Positions 41,910-53,490 are shown, counted from the first letter of the stretch. The stretch: 64,000 nt of DNA from Kalaharituber pfeilii (GCA_015179045.1 WHUZ01000110.1:1-64000), one strand, 5' to 3'. Made by a program: numbers and translations. The notes: a model not told the origin generated them from the letters alone.

Positions 41910-42500
41910 AATTATTATACTTCTTGGTTGAATTAGATTTTACACACTCCAGGCGGTTCGTACTGGGTCTTGTGATATTCATGTACCGGCGTATTTCCTG
42001 GATAGATTGATTGGGGAATCTCGGTATGATATAGCAGAGCTACAGATCTCGCATGGAGGCCAAGTCACAGCGAGCTCGGGAGAGGGACAGATTGGGACAG
42101 ATTTATATACCGCACAATTCATGTGGGCACTTGGGAGTGAGAAAAACGTCACACTGCTGAATGCAGTGGCGGCAAGCGATCACTGATATAAAGGAGAAAA
42201 AAAACTGAAAGTAGTACTGCTCTGGGGCTACGACGGGATTGTTTCAATAGGAGATAAACAGGAAAAAGGTTACAATATGCAATAGTCCAAAATCAACATA
42301 AGAGCATCAAAGTACTAACACTATAACCATCACTTCCCCTCGCTATCCAAACGTGAAGTCCAAAATTCACCCCTCTTCTTTCTATCTATCTCATTACTTC
42401 CACTAGTAGGCCTGGTTCATCCTCATTTCCTGCTGGTGGCCGACCACCCCAAGGAATGTAAAGAACGTGCGATATGAGACAACCAGAGGCACTCAAAAGA
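41910..42500. other. intergenic region
   Basis: No gene recognised. It lies between the 3' ends of the genes at 41385 (+) and 42502 (-). Confidence 0.3.
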
Positions 42501-42501
42501 T

Positions 42502-44055
42502 TCAGGCTGGAAGGATCTGCGCTCTCGTAAATGGATAAGACTCACGTTGGACATTTATCACCTTTACGACACCTTCGTGCCCCACCCAGTTCTCCCACAT
42601 TACTCTGACGTCTCCCTCCACATCAATCGCACCCCACTCAGCGCCCCTGCCAACAAACACATACCATCTGCGCACCTCATTCCCATCCTCTGCATCCATG
42701 GGCGGTATCTGTACCGAGACACCAGGCCCAGCTCCAACAACCGCTATGCTGCTGCCAGGGGAGGCATCGCACACGTTCAGCTCGACAATGAACTTGCGTA
42801 TCCTCGGCATCCTTCCCACTGCATGAGACATGGCACGTAGTAATGGATGAAACTTAGCAGGATCCAGGCGCAGACAGGAGGCCCCAGTCAGGGTGGGGAG
42901 GTAGTAGCACTCTCCTGCAGGTGTCGTCTTATCCATGTGCACAAGGTATTCTTCCATGCAGGGCCATACTGGCGACTCGGTAGCGTTATCATCTCTATTC
43001 TTGGACTCACATGCAGGCCAGAACAGGTCTGGAGACACAAGAGCCCTGCCAGACAATGCAAAGTGCTTCAAACATGGGCACCGTGCTGTCAAGTTGCGTA
43101 GTGCACGGCTAAGTGGGTCAATAGTGGAGATCCCCGCCTGTGGTATGTCTTCGGAGGGCGGGGTGGTGCGGGCTAACAATAATGAATAGCGATACTTGTA
43201 CTCAATACTCAGCATAGTGAGGTTGGGCAGTTGAAGGCCAGTGAGGATGCGGGCAAAGTCTAGCACGCCATTTTATATTCATGATTACTCATTAGACACC
43301 TTTGGCTTGAAACCTTTGGCTTTGAAGAGGCCAATAAGAATTCTGATGGGCAAAACCATACCAGATCGCATCTCCTGTCTCAAACGCACATTCCTCACTG
43401 TATCAGGCCCCATATACCAGTGCGCCGTACGCAACCGTGGGACACTACCTGGAATTGCTTCAACTACCACATCAGGGTCGCAGCACCCCTTTTCACACAT
43501 TGGTACACTTATGTACAATGCAGCTACTGAATTGACAACTGGCAACTGCGTCCCTGCCCATCTGCCGTCCACTTTGTTCCGTGCTCTCCAAAGTGCATTG
43601 ATGGGGCGGATTGTTAATGTGATGCCCGCCTTGTCGACATCCCAGCTTGCCAGCTCTCGCAAAAGCTGCTGCACCGCCGCTGTGAACATTGCATAGTTCC
43701 GTCGTTGGGTCTCCTCTGCTGCTGCCCTTGCTTTTTTTGGAGTCACATACTTCCGGATGTAGGTTACCAGCGTGTCCCAAGAAACTCCGTTTGCTGAAGC
43801 CTCTGCGGGCAAAAAGACTGAAAACGTGAGGTGCCGTAGCGCTCGGCGGCGGTGCGTTCGAGCGAACATTGCCGGGAACCGCGGCAGGTCAGGTGAATCC
43901 AGATTGATTTTGCGGAATGTGATGGACTCGACAGCAGGGAGAAATGCGCTGCAAACCGCCGCATATTTGGAGCGTGGAGGGGGAAGGTAGGAGACTATTT
44001 GCAGCAGGAGTTCTAGAGGTAAGGATGCAAAAGCGGCAGCTGAAGATGCAGACAT
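42502..44055 (-). CDS. F-box-like protein, two exons
   Basis: Proposed join: exon 1 44055-43314, exon 2 43259-42502, with a 54-nt intron (donor GTTTCAAG, branch-like GTCTAAT, acceptor CTAG). The exons total 1500 nt, giving 499 residues. The N terminus has the F-box core SLPLELLLQIVSYLPPP followed by YAAVCSAFLPAVESITF. F-box proteins recruit substrates to SCF ubiquitin ligases, and the partner-binding C-terminal region here is not a recognisable repeat. Exon 2 has TARCPCLKHFALSGRALVSP and VRRWYVFVGRGAEW. No disabling change is seen. It is a paralogue of the pair at 46440 and 51890. Confidence 0.7.
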
Positions 44056-44059
44056 TTTG

Positions 44060-45945
44060 GGTAACTGAGATGTTCTAGCGACGTCTCAAAAGTGGTTTGC
44101 TTGATCAAATGCGCGTGTGTTGTCCGGGCCTTGAGCGATGACTCAGGATGCTTGCTGCAGATCGCAGCCTGGTGGGACAAAGCTTTAACATGAAAAAGTC
44201 CGTTGCAAGGTGGCACGTTTATAGCTACGAAGTGGCTCCGCGAAAACTCTCAACCAGAGAGGCTGAAATGAAAGCCAATGCAAAGCGTTCATGCGTCCTC
44301 TGCATCGGCCAACACTACCAACAATTATGGCTCTATTGCTCGAATTTCCTTGATTAATTTGCCGAATCGTTCGATCCAGTTAGTCTGGTTGCACACTTCC
44401 AGTGCCAAGTTGGCGAACGGGTTTGACGATTCAACAATATTGGTGGATACGTTCAACGATCATAACTACTTATTTCTATATTAGGCAGAACAGGGATCAT
44501 GATAGGTTCTGAATTATACTTGCTATTCCAAGAAGCGTCTAGTGTTCAGGCATCATGCAGCTACTTATTTTTTGCTTTCACGGCCCGCAGGCGGCTTATC
44601 TTTTCTTTTACTCTATAAGCGCGCCAATCACTTCTTGCAATGCAGGCGATAGGTTAGTACTTGTAAGTTACATCCCGTACACGAGATCGCTTTGTAAGTA
44701 TGTAAGTGCATTAACGCATACACCTATCGTGAGCACAGTACTACAACATCTACTAACCATAGATATTACTTTTGCATATCTTATCCAGAAATACATCCAA
44801 TTACGACTATCCATGCCAAATTACACCAGAGATGCTACCTTTCGCGGGGCCTCCTATTAGCCTCTCTCCTTTCCAGCAAACACTCTAACAAGCCGCACAT
44901 CTCTTATTGTTATAAACCGAGATGGTAATGAAGCAGTGAGGACTGACGAATTACGGTAATTGATAATGAAGTAAAATAAAGGTTTAAGACTCATTAAAAT
45001 CTATGACGTAGTCACCAGACATGTTGATGTCTATGACGTTGTCACGAGCATGAGTTTGCCAAAGTAGCTGAGCCAAGACATGAGGATGTGTCGCTGCAAT
45101 ACGATGAGACCTGAACATGACGACAGCATCAGCTTAGGTCTTGCATCATCAGCTTAACCCCTGTATTGTATGCACGCCTCAGCTCATATTTTTTCAACAC
45201 CCAGGCAGGCCAATAGTGCGATGCGGTTTAGTTGTTCGGCTCAAAAACATACGGAATAAACGCCGTGATCCCTGCCGTACCGCCCGCATGTCCAGGGGCG
45301 TTAAAACCTAGCTGTGGAAAAGCTTGTTTCGTCGACGACGTACTTAGTGAATCCATGTAAGAACGGAACGTTGTTGGTTGTCCTTTACCCAGGATTTCGC
45401 ACGCAACATTTAAAACCCGGAATCGGGATTCTGGGCACGAGAACAGGACCGTCACCCCCATCCGCGCCTACACCACCATCCCAAAATCCATCAACGCAAG
45501 GTTTCATTATTTATGATACGACCGCGACATACATCCCGTGCACCGTACAACTTTCGCAATTAATTAATTATCCGAAACCGACTCCAACAGCGAAAACCCC
45601 CCCCCAAAAAAAAGGTGCAAAATTTGACTTTTAGTTACCAACTGCACGCCCAATTAATAATTCCATCGGCGTTGCGAATACCAAAGTTCCCAAACTCGTG
45701 TTACATGGACCAAATGCAAAACAAGGACATCTCCGGACTGCAGATGGTGTGCCCTGGCTCAAATTCAGACTATACCGTAGCGAGAGTTGATGGGAAATGT
45801 AAAGTAGATAAAGAGGATAGTGCGCGATTACAAAGTGAAAGATTCTCAAAGCTGGATGGCTACAGCGCGCGACTGTCCAAGGAGAATTTCCCTAGTTCGG
45901 AGAGGTAAGCCGCAATGATGCACAGCGACTTTACCATAAACATTA
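44060..45945. other. intergenic region, 1.9 kb
   Basis: No supported gene. The ORFs at 45228-45461 (-) and 45314-45634 (+) overlap and show no domain. The section 44690-44760 resembles the dispersed repeat at 32815-32880. Confidence 0.3.
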
Positions 45946-46123
45946 ACCAGTATATCGCTCCTGAAATCCTCAACAGACACCTCCAAATTTAAACACACAC
46001 TTAACAAAAAAGTACACAGTTACACTTGGTTGTTTAGCGACAGCTTGCTTTCGTTTCAGTTATAAAACAATGTGGATTCTATGAAAGGTATGTTCTAGCG
46101 TCCGCATTCGAGCGGGGAAACTA

Positions 46124-46180
46124 TATCGCCGTAGCCCACCGGGCGGCATGCGATTAATGATATAAAAAAAAAAAAAAAAA
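46124..46180 (+). mobile_element. family A micro-retroposon with in-window empty site
   Basis: 57 bp, hairpin ATCGCCGTAGCCCACCGGGC then GGCATGCGAT, TAATGATAT and an A tail. The target repeat GAGCGGGGAAACTA is at 46110-46123 and 46181-46194. The duplicated unit has a single uninterrupted GAGCGGGGAAACTACAG at about 51683-51699. Confidence 0.96.
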
Positions 46181-46359
46181 GAGCGGGGAAACTACAGCCC
46201 AGACTTCGGTTCCCCTCGGTTCCACACTCACTTGCTCGCTGAGCGGTACTTGGCGCCTGCGTTTCAAATCGATGGATGATTCAGCACGCGTCGGTATACA
46301 CAGTCTACTGTAGGATAGGGATTATGTGTATGGCGCAGGACGCAAAAACGGCACGCGCT

Positions 46360-46402
46360 TTTAATATCATTACTCGCGTGCCGCCTTACAGGCCATGGCG
46401 AG
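46360..46402 (-). mobile_element. family A hairpin, older insertion (unit 1)
   Basis: TTTTAATATCATTACTCGCG, then TGCCGCCTTACAGGCCATGG and CGAG. Apical stem GCCT/AGGC with loop GTA. It is shared with unit 2 (51865-51907), so it predates the duplication. Target repeats are no longer clear. Confidence 0.75.
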
Positions 46403-46439
46403 ATACAGACTCGCTCGACCCCCAAGTCGTGAAGCCGGT

Positions 46440-47985
46440 TCAAACCCGCCTTCGCTTGGTTGGGTAGACCACCACCCTCGCAATGCCTGCAGGCCCCACC
46501 CACTCGTCCCACATTGCTCTGATGTCGCCCTCCACGTTGCTGGGGCCCCACTCGGTCTCGCTGCCAACAAACACATACCATCTGCGCACATCTGTCCCAT
46601 CCTTCATCATCGTGGGTCGATGGGCTACGGACATGCCAGGCCCAGCTGCAACAACTCCTACAATATATTGACAACTGCACCCCGGCTCCAGCTCAACCAC
46701 GAACTTGCGTATCTTCGGCATCCTCCTTACCGCGCGGGATATGGCACGTAGCAGTGGATGAAACTCAGCCGAATCCAGCCATACAGGACAGATACCATTC
46801 GGATCGCGGCGGTAGTAGCATCCTCCTGTAGGTGTAACAATGTTCATGCTCACGCTGTATTCCTCCATGGATGGCCATATCGGTGAGTCTGTGGCGTTGT
46901 CGTCACCCCTGTTGCAGTCATGTGCGGGCCAGAAGACGTCTGGCGATATGATAATGGCACCAAGCATTACAACTTTCTTCAAATTTTGGCAACGTAGGGT
47001 CAATGCATGTAGCGCGCAGCTAAGGGGGTCAACTGCAGGGCTCTCCGGGTGTAGCATGTGGCCTGTGCGAATCTTGATGGTGTGATTGAACCGACAAGAT
47101 GGATAGTCATACTGGATTTCGAGCATAGTGAGGTTCGGCAGTTGGAGGCCGGCGACGACGCGCGCGAAGTCTGGAGCCGCATTTCATGTTCATGATCTGT
47201 CGTTAGCCCGATTTCACTGAGAAGGGGCAACGGAAACGTGGATGGGGCCCCAGACATACCAGACCGCCTTCCCTGCCTCAAACGCAAATTCTCTTCGTCG
47301 TCGTGCCATAGGTCCCAGCGTGCGGTCTCCAGCCGTGGGAAAGATCCCGTAATCAACGCAGACTCCGCTGCAGTGTAGCAGTGCCGCCACGTAGTGAAGG
47401 GCGAGAATGCGTGAAATGCGGCAATCGAAGTGACAGTGGGCAACTGCATCTCTTGCCACGACAACAGCGGCTGCTGCCCTTCGATCTGTCGCTGTTCGAT
47501 GCGGAATTCAGGGTGCATGGCCCGGACTGTTAGTATAATGCCTGTCGTGCCATCACCCCAGCTCGCCAGCTCCTCCAAAAGCTGCTGCACTGCGTCGACT
47601 GCTGGGATGGCCGGTCGCTGGCCCCCTCTCGTTCCCTCCTCGCGTTTTTTCCAGTCATGTAACCCCGCATTCGCGCAAGCAGCCTGTGCAAAGAACGCTT
47701 CCTTGGTTGAGCCTCGTGCTGGTCTGGCAGAGGCTCTGGCCGCATTACCAGAAATTCGACGCGCCGTAGCGCGGCGCGTCGGTGCGTCGGAGCAAAGATG
47801 GCCGAGAAGCGCTGCAGCTCGGTCGATTTTAGGCGGATATTGCAGAACGTGGTGGATTCAACAGCAGCGCGCAGTGCACTACACACAGTCGCGTATGGGG
47901 ACAGCGGGCTGGGAAGGTAAGAGATGATTTGCAGCTGGAGTTCGGGAGGTAGGGATGCGAGGGAGTAAGGCGGGGGTTCAGCCAT
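46440..47985 (-). pseudogene. F-box-like gene, tandem copy 1, frame-shifted
   Basis: Same structure as the copy at 51890: exon 1 from ATG 47985, intron 47217-47171 (GTGAAATC ... GCTAAC ... CAG), exon 2 to 46440. Exon 1 shifts frame at about 47620, where the plus strand has five C in GGCCCCCTCTCG against six in the sister copy. Exon 2 also ends early, with CGA changed to TGA near 46440. The F-box core (SLPPELQLQIISYLPSPLSP) is intact, but translation would fail about 120 residues in. Probably a pseudogene. Confidence 0.8.
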
Positions 47986-48440
47986 TGTGGTAAGTCTGAT
48001 GCCCCCGGGAATTGTCGGGTTTTCCTGTTGGATGTTGAATTATTTGATGCAACGTTCGTCTGTCCCCGTGGAGGCGGACTATATACCTGAGTACGGCGAC
48101 GAAGTACTTTTTAGGCGCCCTGCCACCGGGTCATGCGGGGACGCTGCCAAGACGGCAAACACCGCGGGCGTACGCACCAGCCCGATGCGCCAAGGGATCA
48201 GATCGCCAATGGGTCGACCCATTCCACCAATAAGCATTGCGACATCGTTGTTATGCAGTCCGCTCATGTGATGCAGGCCTCAACCATTCCCCAATGCATC
48301 GCGATTAGGTTCGTCACATGCGTCACTCGCTGATAACCGAAAGCGCTAAAGCAAAGTAGGCCTTCTCTAGGTTTCGCTAGCATTTAAGCATATGGACCCA
48401 GAGCATTCATATACAAAGCTCATCTCAACTGCACTGTGTC

Positions 48441-48499
48441 GCCCTGCCATGGCGAACAGCTGCAAGCGGGGTCACGTGATATAAAAAAACAAAAGAAAA
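48441..48499 (+). mobile_element. family B micro-retroposon at the end of unit 1
   Basis: 59 bp, GCCCTGCCATGGCGAACAGC ... GCGGGGTCACGTGATA and an impure A tail. The flanks ACTGCACTGTGTC and ACCGTACTGGTGTC form a degenerate target repeat. Absent from unit 2. Confidence 0.75.
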
Positions 48500-49147
48500 A
48501 CCGTACTGGTGTCTACAGCTAAATTGGGTTCTAAATTGATCTCCCATGCGCCACTCCCACTGTCGCTTACCTAATGATGACCGACCAACCCATAGGTGAC
48601 CGAATTGGGGAATCCCTGCATCCACCTTCAAATTGATTACTTATTACCAACGCCAAACAAAACGGCAAAAATATAGGCGAAGTCATAACTCAATACAACA
48701 AGCGCTGCGCTATCAGATGTGATATAGGAAAAAAATAAAAAAAATACAAGATCTCATGAAATATCCAAAAAATTAGACCAAAATAGTATAGAAAGACAAC
48801 CCTCCTCAATATCTACCTCCTCAAAATTCGAATTCTCCATAAATCAATACAGTCAATGCTGTATATAATTCTCAGATGGCATAAAAACATCTTACTACTC
48901 AATTAATCCTATACATTATTGAGCTTATAGACATAATGAAAGATTTTGCATAGATACGTACTTCCATATAATTATATATTTCCAGCTGCCGAAGATGTTG
49001 TACAAATATTTCATCGTCCTCGTCCTCCCAATCCTCCTCAATTGATATTTCCTCTACAGGGGGGTCTTGGGTGACATTAGCACTATTCTTTGTAACAGCT
49101 ATAGCATTCTTACCTTCTGCATTCTCTGTTAACCCCCCCTCCCCCTA

Positions 49148-49434
49148 GTGAGCGGCACGAGCTAGCTCGAGCCTGGATTGATTACATACATAATATTGAC
49201 AAACTAAACTAAACTAAGCTAAATTTTCATCTTTCTCACTCCTATCAGCTAAATTGTGCATTTCGAAGTTGTTGGTAGGTCAGGGTGAGCTCCAAGTCTC
49301 TAATTATTACTATATTAGGTATTTACAGTTTATGAAACCTTGCACTGGCTAAGCATTTTAGCGAGCTGTCAAGAAAAACACAAGCATGATCTTGGCTCGT
49401 TTGAGCTCGAGCTGGCTCGGCTCGTGCCGCTCAC
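49148..49434 (-). mobile_element. MITE copy 2 (287 bp) inside the pogo-type element
   Basis: TIR GTGAGCGGCACGAGC at both ends, TA on both sides (49146-49147 and 49435-49436). The same length as copy 1 at 27085, inverted, and almost identical in sequence. Confidence 0.9.
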
Positions 49435-49449
49435 TACAGGCTCCCGCGC

Positions 49450-49990
49450 TTTTGAGGACCCCTCCATTGGATCAGTAGCTGGAGCCTTTTATTTGCGAGG
49501 TGCACGGGGCTTTTTTGGGATAGGGAGTCCTGCTGCGAGTGCTGCATCTCGTGCCTGCTTCCATTCAGCTTCTCGAGCTGCCTTTTCTGCATCCCGGACC
49601 TTTTTCTCTACTGCCTTAGCAGCCTTTAATACAGCAGCAGCAGCTTCATCCTCCTTTTTTTTTAATCAACTTCTTCTGGCCCTCTCAATCTCCTTGCGTG
49701 TTAAAACGCGCCCTTGACCTACTCGACGTTTGCTTGGTGCCTTGTTGATTTTTTTTCCACTTCTAAGCTGCATAAATTTTTCCCCTCGTGGGCGAATCTC
49801 ATGGAAGTATGCAACTTGCTGCATAGTAAGATCAATAAATTCTCGTATTATTGTACTACGTTGAGGAGTTAATGCGAATTGGTCGATTTGGCGAGCAAGA
49901 TTATGTTATGCAGCTTCGTCAGTGGTGATAGTATAGTATTGGTAGGGGGAAGCTTCGAGGCGGGAGGAAATGCAGGGATCATGGTATCTT
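49450..49990 (-). pseudogene. degraded 3' coding tail of the pogo-type transposase
   Basis: Minus-strand frames downstream of the transposase stop still look coding: a Pro-rich stretch, EIRPRGEKFMQLRSGKK, and an Ala/Lys-rich helical region. Pogo/Fot1 transposases often carry such C-terminal tails. Stops and frame shifts separate this from the main ORF, so the tail is decayed or was lost. Confidence 0.45.
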
Positions 49991-49994
49991 GAAG

Positions 49995-51320
49995 CTAATT
50001 GGTTGTAGGCGCAAATTTAACCTTTTTCGTCCTTAATGTCTGAGGCCCATTACCCACTGTAGCTGGTACTCCTCGTGCATTGTCAATATTGACTGGCCAG
50101 CATCCAGATTTATTCCATGCTTTCTTGATGATATCTATGGTATATACTTCCTTGCGAGCCTCATACAAAATTTCCCAAAACACCAGTCGTTTCAGTACTT
50201 CGAAGGTATGATGGCGTAGCCAGTACTGTAGATTGCACCGATAGGCTCTCTGAAGCAAGCCAAAGCATCCCACATCAAGAGGTTGCATAAAGTGAGTGCT
50301 ATGGGGTGGGAGGCATATCATCTGGATATCATGATTGAGAGCAAATTCAACCGTCCACCAATAGACATGAGAGCTATGCCCATCAACAATAAGAATTCGG
50401 GTAGGGCGCTTCTTCAGAGATTTATCATATGCTGGCCTGGTATGGCGCTCAAAGTGTGTAGAGATGTACTCGAAGCCTAAACCATCATCCATATATCCAT
50501 TTGGTGACATACCAAATGTCGCATCAGCGCTATGTAACCCCCCTTCTCCATATGATGCTTCGACATGAACTTTGCCCTTGTATACCACATATGGTGGTAT
50601 ATGCGCCCCTGCTGCAGAAACTGTCTCCAAAACAGTAACAAACTCTCTAGACCTCTCAGTTAGTGCTTCTGCAGCTTTGGTCCCTGTGCGAACAATGTAT
50701 TTTTTCTTGATCTTATCATCTCCAATAATAATGCCTTTTTCGTCGCAATTCCATATGTTCGGTTCAGTGACATTGTACTGCTGAATAAGATTTGCTAGAG
50801 GCCTATAGAAGTGCGCTTGGAGTTCTTTAGATGCACCTGCTTTTCGCCGTGTATGCTCGTAGTATTGGACGAACTTTTTGTCAAGTTCCGGATGGCGTTT
50901 AAGAATCCGTGATACCCAGTGCTTCCCAATAGCAGGTGCTAATCCCTTAGCTACTGTATCCTTATGAGCCTTCCTGATCTCCCATATACTACCAGTACAT
51001 TGTTTCTCAGTAGTACTATGCTTCTGAGCACGAGAAATTAGAATATCTTGTGCCATTTGCTCAAACAAAGCATGGGATAGTGGGAAACCGCGATCGGCCA
51101 TTTCAAGGCAGTGTTCTTTGAGTGCTGATTCTTCTTCTGAAGTAAAAAGCCGCCGATGCCGATAAGCAAATTTGTGTACCTTGTGTTCGCCCTTCACTCT
51201 GCACTGTAGTGTAACTTCATTCACTCCATATTCAGCTGCTATGCGTGCCTTTGGAATGGAGGGGTACCATTTAGCGAAATCAACCGCACGTTGCATTTCT
51301 TCCTCAGTATATGCAGGCAT
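49995..51320 (-). CDS. pogo/Fot1-family transposase (DD35D)
   Basis: 441 codons. Residues ~1-50 form a psq-type helix-turn-helix (EEEMQRAVDFAKWYPSIPKA, AAEYGVNEVTL). Residues ~60-150 form a CENP-B-type DNA-binding domain ending GKHWVSRILKRHPEL. The DDE-type nuclease follows, with D193 (WNCDEKGI), D313 (LIVDGHSSH) and D349 (MQPLDVGCFG). The spacing D313-D349 is 35 residues between, typical of the family. No stop or frame shift interrupts these domains, so the catalytic core looks intact. It cuts and pastes at TA sites through the TIRs that flank it. Confidence 0.9.
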   Translation of the reverse strand: MPAYTEEEMQRAVDFAKWYPSIPKARIAAEYGVNEVTLQCRVKGEHKVHKFAYRHRRLFTSEEESALKEHCLEMADRGFPLSHALFEQMAQDILISRAQKHSTTEKQCTGSIWEIRKAHKDTVAKGLAPAIGKHWVSRILKRHPELDKKFVQYYEHTRRKAGASKELQAHFYRPLANLIQQYNVTEPNIWNCDEKGIIIGDDKIKKKYIVRTGTKAAEALTERSREFVTVLETVSAAGAHIPPYVVYKGKVHVEASYGEGGLHSADATFGMSPNGYMDDGLGFEYISTHFERHTRPAYDKSLKKRPTRILIVDGHSSHVYWWTVEFALNHDIQMICLPPHSTHFMQPLDVGCFGLLQRAYRCNLQYWLRHHTFEVLKRLVFWEILYEARKEVYTIDIIKKAWNKSGCWPVNIDNARGVPATVGNGPQTLRTKKVKFAPTTN

Positions 51321-51864
51321 AATGAGCTAGGATAAGCACTAGGGTATAGTGGCTTGATAGTGTAGTAGATGCAGATTAAAATGGTATATTCAGGTACTAT
51401 AAACAATGCATGGGTGGTGAGATAATATGCGAAAATGAAGCGGGGGGGAGGTGATTGACAGGGATATTTTAATCGGTCACTTATGGGTGGTCGGTCACCA
51501 TTAGGTAAGCGACAGTAACTAGTAAAATCCCTCCTGAAATCCTCAACAGCCACCTCCAAATTAAATACACACTTAACAAAAAAAGTACACAGTTACACTT
51601 GGTTGTCTAGCGACAGCTTGCTTTCGTTTCAGTTCCAAAACAATGTGGATTTTATGAAAGGTATGTTCTAGCGTCCGCATTCGAGCGGGGAAACTACAGC
51701 CCAGACTTCGGTTCCCCTCGGTTCCACACGCACTTGCTCGCTGAGCGGTACTTTGCGCCTGCGATTCAGTATCGATGGATGATTCAGCACGCATCGATAT
51801 ATACCGACTAGGATAGGGACTATGCCTATCATGATGGCGCAGGACGCAAAAACGGGACGCGCTT

Positions 51865-51907
51865 TTAATATCATTACTCGCGTGCCGCCTTACAGGCCAT
51901 GGCGAGA
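51865..51907 (-). mobile_element. family A hairpin, older insertion (unit 2), exonised
   Basis: The same insertion as at 46360-46402. Here the F-box reading frame runs into it. Its apical loop (GCCTGTAAGGC) supplies the stop codon TAA at 51892-51890. Confidence 0.75.
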
Positions 51908-53490
51908 TACAGACTCGCTCGACCCCCAAGTCGAGAAGCCGGTTCGAACCCGCCTTCGCTTGGTTGGGTAGACCACCACCCTCGCAATGCCTGCAGGCCC
52001 CACCCACTCGTCCCACATTGCTCTGATGTCGCCCTCCACGTTGCTGGGGCCCCACTCGGTCTCGCTGCCAACAAACACATACCATCTGCGCACATCTGTC
52101 CCATCCTTCATCATCGTGGGTCGATGGGCTACGGACATGCCAGGCCCGGCTGCAACAACTCCTACAATATATTGACAACTGCACCCCGGCACCAGCTCAA
52201 CCACGAACTTGCGTATCTTCGGCATCCTCCCTACCGCGCGGGATATGGCACGTAGCAGTGGATGAAACTCAGCCGAATCCAGCCATATAGGACAGCTACC
52301 ATTCGGATCGCGGCGGTAGTAGCATCCTCCTGTAGGTGTAACAATGCTCATGCTCACGCTGTATTCCTCCATAGATGGCCATATCGGTGAGTCTGTGGCG
52401 TTGTCGTCACCCCTGTTGCAGTCATGTGCGGGCCAGAAGACGTCTGGCGATATGATAATGGCCCTAAGCATTACAACCTTCTTCAAATTTTGGCAACGTA
52501 GGGTCAATGCATGTAGCGCGCAGCTAAGGGGGTCAACTGCAGGGCCCTCCGGGTGTAGCATGTGGCCTGTGCGAATCTCGATGGTGTGATTGAACCGACA
52601 AGATGGATAGTCATACTGGATTTCGAGCATAGTGAGGTTCGGCAGTTGGAGGCCGGCGACGACACGCGCGAAGTCTGGAGCCGCATTTCATGTTCATGAT
52701 CCGTCGTTAGCCCGATTTCACTGAGAAGGGGCAACGGAAACGTGGATGGGACCCCAGACATACCAGACCGCCTTCCCTGCCTCAAACGCAAATTCTCTTC
52801 GTCGTCGTGCCATAGGTCCCAGCGTGCGGTCTCCAGCCGTGGGAAAGATCCCGTAATCGACGCAGACTCCGCTGCAGTGTAGCAGTGCCGCCATGTAATG
52901 AAGGGCGAGAATGCGTGAAATGCGGCAATCGAAGTGACAGTTGGCAACTGCATCTCTTGCCACGACAACAGCGGCTGCTGCCCTTCGATCTGTCGCTGTT
53001 CGATGCGGAATTCAGGGTGCGTGGCCCGGACTGTTAGTATAATGCCTGTCGTGCCATCACCCCAGCTCGCCAGCTCCTCCAAAAGCTGCTGCACTGCCTC
53101 GACCGCTGGGTTGGCCGGTCGCTGGCCCCCCTCTCGCTCCCTCCTCGACTTTTTTCCAGTAATGTAACCCTGCATTCGCGCAAGCAGCCTGTGCAAAGAA
53201 CGCTTCCTTGGTTGAGCCTCGTGCTGGTCCGGCAGAGGCTCTGGCCGCATCACCAGAAATTCGACGCGCCGTAGCGCGGCGCGTCGGTGCGTCGGAGCAA
53301 AGATGGCTGAAAAGCGCTGCAGCTCAGTCGAATTTAGGCGGATATTGCAGAATGTGGTGGATTCTACAGCAGCGCGCAGCGCACTACACACAGTCGCGTA
53401 TGGGGACAGTGGGCTGGGAAGGTAAGAGATGATTTGCAGCTGGAGTTCGGGAGGTAGGGATGTGAGGGAGTAAGGTGGGGGTTCAGCCAT
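51890..53490 (-). CDS. F-box-like protein, tandem copy 2, two exons
   Basis: Exon 1 53490-52722, 47-nt intron 52721-52675 (GTGAAATC, branch GCTAACGAC, CAG), exon 2 52674-51890. The exons total 1554 nt, giving 517 residues. F-box core at residues ~11-27 (SLPPELQLQIISYLPSP), then a helical region (LLARMQGYITGKKSRRE ... AVQQLLEELASWGDGTTG) and exon 2 with RTGHMLHPEGPAVDPLSCAL and VRRWYVFVGSETEWGPSNVE. The last residues (SVSRHGL) and the stop come from an older family A insert. Likely role: substrate adaptor of an SCF ubiquitin ligase. No defect is visible, so this is the functional member of the tandem pair. Confidence 0.75.

Larger units (their letters stand above)
45952..48558 (+). repeat. tandem segmental duplication, unit 1
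   Basis: Nearly identical to 51518-54000 in direct orientation (from CTCCTGAAATCCTCAACAG to GCGCCACTCC). It carries the F-box copy. Differences include a family A insert at 46124, a family B insert at 48441, a single-base deletion in a C run, and a CGA to TGA change. The pogo-like element at 48560 separates the two units. Confidence 0.85.
48560..51515 (-). mobile_element. Fot1/pogo-type DNA transposon with a nested MITE
   Basis: Inverted repeats of about 43 bp: CTGTCGCTTACCTAATGATG and following at 48560-48602, against the complement at 51473-51515. The outer bases are TA on the right (51516-51517) and CA on the left, consistent with a mutated TA target duplication. The element is 2956 bp, of which 287 bp is a MITE (49148-49434). 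It encodes one transposase on the minus strand. Confidence 0.85.

Noticed and set aside
45314..45908. Two adjoining plus-strand ORFs as one gene
   Set aside because: No splice signals or conserved pattern join them, and the codon content is not convincing.
49340..49717. Plus-strand 125-codon ORF
   Set aside because: It spans the MITE border and the antisense of the transposase tail, so it is a shadow.
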